Assembly: GCF_024198255.1 (NCBI RefSeq)
Contig: NZ_JAJVKW010000023.1
Coordinates: forward strand, 1-64,000
Direction of reading: 5' to 3'
Length of the DNA: 64,000 bases
Source: Myxococcus guangdongensis
Lineage (GTDB): Bacteria > Myxococcota > Myxococcia > Myxococcales > Myxococcaceae
Shown here: positions 57,903 to 64,000 of the stretch, piece after piece
Position numbering within the stretch: position 1 is the first letter of the stretch
How the letters are laid out: every line of letters starts with the position of its first letter
Made by a program: the position numbers and the translations under genes
Notes under the pieces: generated by a model
Database searches by the model: none
Seen by the model: only the letters and a program-made list of their open reading frames with translations
What the model was told of the DNA's origin: nothing

Positions 57903-58346
57903 TCAGCGTCCGCCGTAGCGGCGGTGGTCCACCATCAGGCAGCGGTCCTGCACCACCTGGATGCCCGCTTCCGCGAGCTTCTGCGCCGCCGCGTCGTTGC
58001 GGATGCCGGACTGGAACCACACCGCCTTCGGCTTCTTGGCGATGAGGTCGTCCACGTGCGCGTCGATGTCCTGGGGCCTGCGGAACACATCCACCAGGTC
58101 CACCTCACCGGGCACGTCCGTGAGCTTGCGGAACACGGGCTTGCCGAGGATGTGCGTCACGTCCGGGTAGTAGACGGGCACGGGCACCACCTCCACGCCC
58201 GCGCGAGCCAGGTAGTCCGGCACATAGAAGGCCGGCTGCCCCGACTGCTGCTCCGTCTTGATGCCCAGCACCGCCACGCGCCTGGCGCTCTTCACCACGC
58301 GCTCCACTCCCGCTTCGTCCTCGACGAGGTTGTCTCTCCAGCTCAT
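57903..58346 (-). CDS. CoA-binding domain protein (YccU-like)
   Basis: The 147-residue Rossmann-fold protein shows the YccU/CoA_binding pattern: SARRVAVLGIKTEQQSGQPAFYVPDYLARAGVEVVPV, LVDVFRRPQDIDAHVDDLIAKKPKAVWFQSG, and AGIQVVQDRCLMVDHRRY. CoA binding is a family property; the reaction is unknown. Its ATG overlaps the upstream lipoprotein stop (ATGA). Confidence 0.88.
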   Translation of the reverse strand: MSWRDNLVEDEAGVERVVKSARRVAVLGIKTEQQSGQPAFYVPDYLARAGVEVVPVPVYYPDVTHILGKPVFRKLTDVPGEVDLVDVFRRPQDIDAHVDDLIAKKPKAVWFQSGIRNDAAAQKLAEAGIQVVQDRCLMVDHRRYGGR

Positions 58347-59242
58347 GGCGTCTCCTCCTGAAGGGCCTGCGCTCGCGACTGCATCGTCACCGTCCACGCC
58401 GCCGGGCCCACGCGGGCCTTCACCGTGAGCTCGCGGCTCACCGGCACGAAGCGCCCGTAGGCCACCACCTGCTCGCCCTCGCACGTCACGCCCGCCGTCA
58501 GCTCCGGGCGCCCCGCCGCCACCCACGCGTCCGTCAGCTCCTGCGGCGCGTCCTCCGGCACCGAGTCCAGGCACTTGAGGCTCAGCACCACCGCGTCACC
58601 GTACTCCGTGTCCCGCGTCCCCTGCAGCGTGCGCTCCAGCACATACGCCACCTGCGTGTCGCCCATCGGCAGCGTGTCCACCGCCCACGTGCGTTGACCC
58701 TCCGACAGATGACGCTGGAACAGGCCACCGAACTTCGCCTCCCACTCGCGCCGCGTGCGCGCCTCCAGGGCCTCCGGCGCGAGGAAGCGCTCCAGCGCCT
58801 TCGCGTCCACGCCCGTGGGAACCGACTGCCGCAGCGCCTCGGTCGCGGACTCCGGCGACACCAGCTTCACGAACGCGCCGTCCGCCGCCAGCTGCAACCG
58901 GAGCGCGAAGCGCAGCAGCACGTCATCCACCCAGCCCTCCACCGCCACGCCCGCGCGCGTGCGCTGCGCCCGCGTCACGGACTGGGTGAGGAGCCAGCCG
59001 CCCTCGGAGGTGGCGAAGCGGGACTCGGTGGTCAACTCCGCCTCCTCGCGCACCACCTGCCCGTCCTGCTCCACCGCGCGGCGGGCCTGCTGGGATTCGG
59101 TGAGCACGCGCCCCACGGCCGGCTGGAAGCTCAGGCGCACCCGAGGCGTCACCGAGGGGATGGGCACCCTCAAGGGCGGCGGCTTCCGACAACCGGACGA
59201 GAGCAACAGCACGAGACAGCTCAGCAGGAGACCTGGACGCAT
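58343..59242 (-). CDS. lipoprotein, 299 aa
   Basis: A lipoprotein signal (LLLSCLVLLLSSGC) is followed by an all-beta N-terminal region and helical middle. Two cysteines near the end (LKCLD, VTCEGE) could pair. I recognise no domain. It is coupled to the CoA-binding gene by an ATGA overlap, although the two products are in different compartments. Confidence 0.7.
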   Translation of the reverse strand: MRPGLLLSCLVLLLSSGCRKPPPLRVPIPSVTPRVRLSFQPAVGRVLTESQQARRAVEQDGQVVREEAELTTESRFATSEGGWLLTQSVTRAQRTRAGVAVEGWVDDVLLRFALRLQLAADGAFVKLVSPESATEALRQSVPTGVDAKALERFLAPEALEARTRREWEAKFGGLFQRHLSEGQRTWAVDTLPMGDTQVAYVLERTLQGTRDTEYGDAVVLSLKCLDSVPEDAPQELTDAWVAAGRPELTAGVTCEGEQVVAYGRFVPVSRELTVKARVGPAAWTVTMQSRAQALQEETP

Positions 59243-59307
59243 GCGCCCGCGAACGCTGGCAGAAACGGCCAGCGCCCGCGAGCGCTTCTTCCCAGGGAAG
59301 TCGCCCC

Positions 59308-59625
59308 TCAGGGGTGACGCGAGCTGCCGTCGGGCGCGTTCTCCACCAGGTCCCGACCGATGTTGCGCCGGTCCCTGTTCGCGCCGTCGTCGTCGGGCAG
59401 TCCCCCCTGGGAGAACCGCCGGGCGGCCTCCGCCAGGTCGCGCATCACGTCCTCGCGCGACGCATACTCCGTGCGCGGCAGGCACTTGAGGACGTTGATG
59501 ATGTCGACGGGGGCCTCGCCGTCCTCGGCCGCCTCGACCAGGTCATCCCTCGTCGTGGGGTAGTCCACCGAGTCCAGGTGGGGGGTGATGGAGAGCCCGG
59601 GGTCTTCCGCGGTTCCGAATGCCAT
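59308..59625 (-). CDS. DUF2795 protein, 105 aa
   Basis: A DUF2795 unit lies in residues about 16-70: VDYPTTRDDLVEAAEDGEAP, then VLKCLPRTEYASREDVMRDL. DUF2795 proteins are small helical proteins of unknown function. The C-terminus is Asp/Asn/Arg-rich and disordered. ATG at 59625; longer frames upstream have non-protein-like composition. Confidence 0.75.
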   Translation of the reverse strand: MAFGTAEDPGLSITPHLDSVDYPTTRDDLVEAAEDGEAPVDIINVLKCLPRTEYASREDVMRDLAEAARRFSQGGLPDDDGANRDRRNIGRDLVENAPDGSSRHP

Positions 59626-59823
59626 CTGCCGCTCTGCCTTTCTGCCCGGCCAAGCCCAGTCCGGACGTGAGTCACTTGAGTCCCAGGAACCTGGGGACGA
59701 AACCCACGCCGGACCACCCGGCCGTCCCCCTCCCCTCCCCTGGGCAGCCAGGGGGTCAGCCGCCCCGGCTGCTCCCGAGGTAGAGTCCCGCCGCCGTCCT
59801 GTCTCCGCCCGGAGCCCCACCCC

Positions 59824-61401
59824 ATGCCCGCCGCCTCCCTGCTGCTCGCCTGGCTCACCTTCGCCAGTCCGCCTCCCCAGGCGCCCGCCGCCCCACCCAA
59901 GAGCGTCTACGCGCTCGAGGACGACGCCTTCGTCGCCCAGGCCCAGGAGGACCTGCGACAGCTGGAGCGCTACGCCCAGGGCCTCAGGCGGCTGTCGGAA
60001 GAGGTGAAGGCGTCACGCGCGCTGTACCTGCAGAAGCAGAGCGAGCCGTACACGCCGGACCAGAAGCAGCGCCTGCTCACCACGTGGGCCGCCTTCTTCG
60101 ACTACTTCGTCTCCACCGAGGTCATCCGTCAGCGCTACTGGGACTTCGTGAAGGTGCCGTCGCTCACCCAGCCGAAGAAGCACGCCTGGGGCTTCCTGCT
60201 CACCCACGGCGCGCTCACCACGGAGCTGGCCCACGGCCTGACGTACGCGGAGCTCACCGGAGGCCGCAAGCAGCTGGAGGTGCTCCTGGACGAGCCCGCC
60301 CCCGAGTACGGCCTGCCCGCGCGCGCCTTCGCCCGCTTCAAGGAGAAGGTCATCCACGTGGGCACCACCACCCAGCTGCTCACGGGTGACGGCTACAAGC
60401 AGCAGCTGCGGCCCCTGTTGGTGAAGGCCGGCGCGCTGGATGCGCCGCGCGTCCCGTGGGTGATGCAGGAGATGAAGCTCAACAGCGAGGTGGCCAAGGG
60501 ACTGCTCATCAAGCGCGGCCCCGTGCTCTTCGCCAAGGCCGCCACGGACCTCACCCAGGACAGCGCCCAGCGCGCCTTCTTCCCCGTGCAGCGCGCGGTG
60601 GCCGAGTGGATGGGCGACACGCGCGTGCACCGCTCCGGCCAGCCGCTCATCTCCCGCGAGCAGGTGCAGGCCCTGCTGGGCCGCATGGAGCCCGGCGACA
60701 TCCTGGTGGCCCGTCAGAACTGGTACCTCTCCAACATCGGCCTGCCGGGCTTCTGGCCGCACGCGGAGCTGTACGTGGGCACCGGAAAGGAGCTGGCCGC
60801 CTACTTCGACGAGGACGCGGACGTGAAGGCCTGGCTCGCGACGCTCGAGGGCAAGCCGCGGAGCTTCACGGGGCACCTGGCCACGGCCTTCCCCGCGAAG
60901 TGGGCCGCGTACAACCAGACCGACACGCAGGGGGAAGCGCTGCGCATCATCGAGTCCATCAGCGAGGGCGTCAGCTTCACCGGCCCCGAGCACGGCATGC
61001 GCGTGGACTACCTGGGCGTGATGCGCCCCCGGCTGACGCGCGTGGACAAGGCGCGCGCCATCCTGCGGGCCTTCGGCTACCAGGGCCGTCCCTACGACTT
61101 CGACTTCGACTTCTTCTCCGACCAGACGCTGGTGTGCACGGAGCTGGTGTGGAAGTCCTACGCGCCCTCGAAGGAGCTGCGGGGGCTCGCCATCCCCCTG
61201 GTCGACGTCGTCGGCCGGCGCACGCTGCCCGCCAACGAGCTGGTCCGCCTGTTCGACACCGAGTTCGGCCGGGAGGACCGCCAGCTGGACTTCGTCGCCT
61301 TCCTGGACGGCCGGGAGGGCGAGGGGCTCGCGAAAGAGGCGGACGCGGCGGCTTTCCGTTACAGCTACCGCCGCGCCAAGTGGGACATCGCCCAGGAGTA
61401 G
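59824..61401 (+). CDS. YiiX/permuted papain-like cysteine hydrolase, secreted
   Basis: The 525-residue protein has a short signal (LLLAWLTFASP) and a helical N-terminal half (about 30-270). A C-terminal permuted NlpC/P60-type domain follows: MEPGDILVARQNWYLSNIG, FWPHAELYVG with the catalytic His, and TLVCTELVWKSY with the catalytic Cys. This is the YiiX/YebB family, whose members can be amidases or transferases on lipids or peptides. It is followed by a small gene after seven bases. Confidence 0.8.
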   Translation: MPAASLLLAWLTFASPPPQAPAAPPKSVYALEDDAFVAQAQEDLRQLERYAQGLRRLSEEVKASRALYLQKQSEPYTPDQKQRLLTTWAAFFDYFVSTEVIRQRYWDFVKVPSLTQPKKHAWGFLLTHGALTTELAHGLTYAELTGGRKQLEVLLDEPAPEYGLPARAFARFKEKVIHVGTTTQLLTGDGYKQQLRPLLVKAGALDAPRVPWVMQEMKLNSEVAKGLLIKRGPVLFAKAATDLTQDSAQRAFFPVQRAVAEWMGDTRVHRSGQPLISREQVQALLGRMEPGDILVARQNWYLSNIGLPGFWPHAELYVGTGKELAAYFDEDADVKAWLATLEGKPRSFTGHLATAFPAKWAAYNQTDTQGEALRIIESISEGVSFTGPEHGMRVDYLGVMRPRLTRVDKARAILRAFGYQGRPYDFDFDFFSDQTLVCTELVWKSYAPSKELRGLAIPLVDVVGRRTLPANELVRLFDTEFGREDRQLDFVAFLDGREGEGLAKEADAAAFRYSYRRAKWDIAQE

Positions 61402-61408
61402 ACACGCA

Positions 61409-61684
61409 ATGACGGAAGACGTGGCCCAGGACATGCTGGAGCTGTCCGCCCAGCTCTTCGAGCGGATGATTTCCCAACAACAGGCGAAGGTGTTGCGGCT
61501 GGCCCGCGAGGCCGTCCCCAACATGACCCCCGAGGAGCTCCGCAATCCCCACGACTTCCCCCAACTCAAGGAACACCCGACTTTCGAGTTCGAGGATGGA
61601 ATCCTGGCGGGATTGATTTCGGCCCAGATGGGGCTGCGCGCCGAAATCAAGGGGAGGCTGCCCTATGCGCCGCCCACCTTCTGA
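61409..61684 (+). CDS. small hypothetical protein, 91 aa
   Basis: Starts seven bases after the YiiX-like gene. A helical N-terminal half (DMLELSAQLFERMISQQQAKVLRLAREA) leads into NMTPEELRNPHDFPQLKEHPTFEFEDG. It looks like a real cytoplasmic protein; no family is recognised. Confidence 0.7.
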   Translation: MTEDVAQDMLELSAQLFERMISQQQAKVLRLAREAVPNMTPEELRNPHDFPQLKEHPTFEFEDGILAGLISAQMGLRAEIKGRLPYAPPTF

Positions 61685-61744
61685 CGCTCGGCCGCCTGCC
61701 TTTGCTGTCGGGCTCGTCGTGGGTTAGTGGTTGCCGCCGTGAGC

Positions 61745-62593
61745 ATGACCACAGGATTCAGCCCGCCGCTGGCCCGGGAACGGTTGGTGTCGGCGCTGGC
61801 CGCGGAGCCTCCCCGCCTGGACCTGGCGGCGCTGGCGATTGCCACACTGGACAGGCCGGGGCTGGACGCGCCGGCGTGTCTGCACATGTTGGACGTGCTC
61901 GCCTGCCGGGTGCAGGTGGAGGCGGAGCGGCTCAACGACAAGGGCGAGGCGCTGGCCCCGCTCCGGGCGCTGCGTCACGTGCTGTCGGACATCGAGGGCT
62001 TCCGGGGCAACGAGGAGAACTACCACTCGCCGGAGAACAGCTTCCTGGACCAGGTGTTGGAGCGGAAGCTGGGCCTGCCGATAACGCTGTCGGTGGTGTA
62101 CCTGGAGGTCGCGCGCCGGGCGGGAATCCCGCTGTACGGGGTGCCCTTCCCCGGCCACTTCCTGGTGGCGCACGACGCGGGGGACCACAAGCTGGTGATG
62201 GACCCGTTCCACCAGGGGGACATCCTCACGGAGCACGGCTGCGAGGAGCTGCTCAAGCGCGTGGCCCCGCAGCTCAAGTTCGACCGGGCCATGCTGGCGC
62301 CCGCGCCGGTGGAGCTGATTGCGTACCGGATGTTGTCCAACCTCCGGCGCGTGTACCTGGGCCGTGAGGACCGTGAGCGCGGGCTGGCGGTGGTGGACCT
62401 GTTGTTGCTGCTGGCGCCGGACCATCCCGGAGAGCTGCGCACGCGCGCGGCGCTGCTGGCGAACCTGGGCGCGTACCGGGCGGCGCTGCGCGACGTGGAG
62501 CGCTGCCTGGAGCTGTCCCCCGAGGCGCCGGACCGTGAGCGGCTGGAGCTGACGGCCCAGGAGCTGCGCGAGCGCGCGGCCCTGCTCAACTGA
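61745..62593 (+). CDS. SirB1-family transglutaminase-like/TPR protein
   Basis: The 282-residue protein has the SirB1 N-terminal transglutaminase-like fold: LSDIEGFRGNEENYHSPENSFLDQVL, LGLPITLSVVYLEVARRAG, YGVPFPGHFLVAH and DPFHQGDILTEHGC. A TPR-like C-terminus follows (DLLLLLAPDHPGELRTRAALLANLG). The catalytic Cys of true transglutaminases is not retained at the expected place, as is usual in SirB1, so enzymatic activity is doubtful. ATG at 61745. Confidence 0.85.
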   Translation: MTTGFSPPLARERLVSALAAEPPRLDLAALAIATLDRPGLDAPACLHMLDVLACRVQVEAERLNDKGEALAPLRALRHVLSDIEGFRGNEENYHSPENSFLDQVLERKLGLPITLSVVYLEVARRAGIPLYGVPFPGHFLVAHDAGDHKLVMDPFHQGDILTEHGCEELLKRVAPQLKFDRAMLAPAPVELIAYRMLSNLRRVYLGREDRERGLAVVDLLLLLAPDHPGELRTRAALLANLGAYRAALRDVERCLELSPEAPDRERLELTAQELRERAALLN

Positions 62594-62639
62594 TTGCCGT
62601 GGGGCCCGCTGGTGTGGTGGGGCCCGGAAACGAGTGCCC

Positions 62640-63200
62640 ATGTCCCGGACGGTGAAGCCCTGGCTGCGACTGCGCCTGGGCTTGGAGCATGACTACCAGG
62701 TGCTGACGGTGCGCGAGGACAAGTGGGCGGACCCTCGCACGAACCTGGAGCACCCTCGGGTGCGGGTGGACTGCGCGGACTGGGTGAACGTCATCGCGGT
62801 GACGCCGGCCGACGAGCTGGTGCTGGTGCGGCAGTTCCGCTTCGGCACGGGCGCGGACACGCTGGAGGTACCCGGCGGCATGGTGGACGAGGGCGAGGAC
62901 CCCGCGGTCGCCGCGGCGCGCGAGCTGGAGGAGGAGACGGGGTACGTGGCGGGCCGTGTGCTTCCGCTCGGCTGGGTGCACCCGAATCCCGCGCTGCAGG
63001 ACAACCGGTGCTTCAGCTTCCTGGCGCTGGACTGCGTGAAGGCACATGCGGGGCAGCAGGACGAAGGCGAGGACATCGCCGTGGAGCTGCACCCGCGCGC
63101 GGACGCGCCCAGGCTCATCCTGGAGGGGCGCATCACCCACTCGCTGGTGGTGGGGGCGTTCTTCCTGGAGCGGCTCCGCGCGGAGGCGAAGACTCCGTAG
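62640..63200 (+). CDS. NUDIX hydrolase
   Basis: The 186-residue protein has the complete NUDIX box GG-M-V-D-E-G-E-D-P-A-V-A-A-A-R-E-L-E-E-E-T-G in residues about 80-102, preceded by VLVRQFRFGTGADTLEVPGG, which is the ADP-ribose/ADP-sugar pyrophosphatase type arrangement. It hydrolyses a nucleoside diphosphate linked to another group. ATG at 62640. It follows the SirB1-like gene by 46 bases. Confidence 0.9.
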   Translation: MSRTVKPWLRLRLGLEHDYQVLTVREDKWADPRTNLEHPRVRVDCADWVNVIAVTPADELVLVRQFRFGTGADTLEVPGGMVDEGEDPAVAAARELEEETGYVAGRVLPLGWVHPNPALQDNRCFSFLALDCVKAHAGQQDEGEDIAVELHPRADAPRLILEGRITHSLVVGAFFLERLRAEAKTP

Positions 63201-63203
63201 GGC

Positions 63204-63446
63204 TCAGGGACGCTGGCAGCCGCAGCCGCAGGCGTCGAAGAAGGGCGTCTCTCCGGGGGCGCAGACGAAGAGCATGTGGCGGCAGTCCGTCGGGTCCTTG
63301 GAGATGGAGCGCCGGTCCGCGCCCGCACCGCAGCGCGCGTGGGACTCCTCGGCGACCAGTGTCGGAGGAGCCTCCGAAGCCCCCTCACCCGCGCTGCAGC
63401 CCCCGCCGAGCAGGGCCACGAGCAGGACCAGGGTGGAGCGGATCAT
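63204..63446 (-). CDS. small Cys-rich lipoprotein, 80 aa
   Basis: Lipoprotein signal LVLLVALLGGGC is followed by a short linker and a mature part with six further cysteines, ending FFDACGCGCQRP. The Cys pairs probably form disulfides outside the cytoplasm. Function unknown. It faces the NUDIX gene and is only three bases from its stop. Confidence 0.65.
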   Translation of the reverse strand: MIRSTLVLLVALLGGGCSAGEGASEAPPTLVAEESHARCGAGADRRSISKDPTDCRHMLFVCAPGETPFFDACGCGCQRP

Positions 63447-63901
63447 CCTGTCGTCGAGCACCGTTCCGACCTCCTCCCTGGCCGACGACGCCCCGCCGGG
63501 CGTGCATGGCCCACCCAACATGGGAGCCCCCTCCGACAAGGGGGAGCCCCGAAGGGCACCGGCTCAGGGTGCGACGTGTGGAGGGACACAGTCGCGACGT
63601 CGCGCTGCGGACAGTGTCTGGCCCGCACGGGGCCGTGGGCGAATGACGCGGGTGGACGAAGCCGGGCGAGAGTGAGCGCGTGGCGAGGCGGGTGGCCACG
63701 CGTGTGCGGCTCAGATGTGGCGACGCCGCGAACGCCACCGGCGCATTCGCGCCCCCGTGCCCGATGCGCCGCGAGGGTCGAGGGGCTGGTGAGTCCTCGC
63801 GGGCGCCGCGCGGAGGTGGCTTCCTTCTCGTTACGAGAACGCAGGACGCGCCGGCCGTCTTCGCCGGCTCGCGCCCCCCGCGGGGAAGCGACCGCGAGCG
63901 C
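63447..63901. other. intergenic region with a palindrome, no gene seen
   Basis: This 455-base stretch has no credible frame. It has a perfect palindrome TTCTCGT-T-ACGAGAA at 63825-63839 that could be an operator. Just after it, 63840-63880, is a degenerate copy of sequence inside the gene that ends at 63902 (shared GCGCGTCCT.. and CCGGCTCGCG blocks). Confidence 0.5.
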
Positions 63902-64000
63902 CTACCGGACAGAACGCTTTCGAGCGGTGCGCGAGGACGCGGCGGCCTTCTTCACCGGCTCGCGCTCCCACGTCCCCGAGCGGCCACCCGACTTGGACTC
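63902..64000 (-). CDS. 3' end of a basic Lys/Ala/Arg-rich protein, cut by the window edge
   Basis: The last 32 residues before a TAG at 63902 are SGGRSGTWEREPVKKAAASS then a run of Arg and Lys, an AKAARKR-like tail as in histone H1-like or DNA-binding proteins. The frame is open to the window edge. A degenerate copy of its tail motif lies beyond the stop. The identity of the protein is unknown. Confidence 0.5.
   Translation of the reverse strand, partial: ESKSGGRSGTWEREPVKKAAASSRTARKRSVR

Overview
The window comes from a high-GC Gram-negative bacterium, most likely a myxobacterium of the Myxococcaceae. The basis is gene style: a TPR-fused Ser/Thr protein kinase, an FHA-domain sigma-54 activator, a DUF4388/FHA protein, a lipoprotein with the myxobacterial-type ADYC domain, many small lipoproteins with Asp/Ala/Gly-rich linkers, and a PilT paralogue. 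This is a family-level inference from protein recognition; no database search was possible.

Positions 1-16.1 kb look like the early/regulatory arm of a prophage. It lies directly against the 3' end of a tRNA-Arg gene and continues off the left edge. All genes are on the minus strand and are packed without intergenic space: 24 of 28 consecutive junctions are exact 4-base ATGA or GTGA overlaps. From the tRNA outward the order is: a start-less HicB-like fragment, two small unknowns, a PP2C phosphatase, a small unknown, a DUF6884-type protein, a sigma-70-like factor, a winged-helix protein, a small membrane protein, an XRE regulator, several unknowns, a C5 cytosine methyltransferase, a PD-(D/E)XK nuclease, an SNF2-type helicase, an HNH endonuclease, a frameshifted Dam-type adenine methylase, a replication initiator with internal iterons (probable phage origin), a DnaC-like ATPase, a SLOG protein, a papain-like protein and a RusA-like resolvase. 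No integrase or structural gene is visible.

From 16.1 kb rightward the content is ordinary chromosome. 16-30 kb holds tRNA-Arg and tRNA-Pro, rdgB-rph, an amidase, selD, an envelope/TPR operon (recX, bamD, an unknown, a TPR protein, an FHA-DUF4388 protein), pilT, rplM-rpsI and a UvrD/Rep helicase. 30-45 kb holds a striking 22-cysteine protein, an RlmI-like methyltransferase, a TPR-zincin lipoprotein, maf, a DHH phosphohydrolase, a zinc-ribbon membrane protein, a small basic protein behind a sigma-54-like promoter, a beta-propeller-type lipoprotein followed by a 65-bp tandem repeat, tatD-tcdA, a Cas4/AddB-like Fe-S nuclease, an SDR enzyme and mutY with an AT-hook extension.

44-50 kb is a methionine-cycle module: a core-MetE-like enzyme, metH and an ArsR-methyltransferase fusion of the SahR type with a palindromic operator candidate. 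50-57 kb is a signalling block: patatin, an FHA-sigma54 activator divergent from an ADYC lipoprotein that carries a good -24/-12 promoter, and a large kinase-TPR protein. 57-64 kb holds lipoproteins, a CoA-binding protein, a DUF2795 protein, a YiiX-like cysteine hydrolase, a SirB1-type protein, a NUDIX hydrolase and the 3' end of a basic Lys/Ala-rich protein at the right edge.
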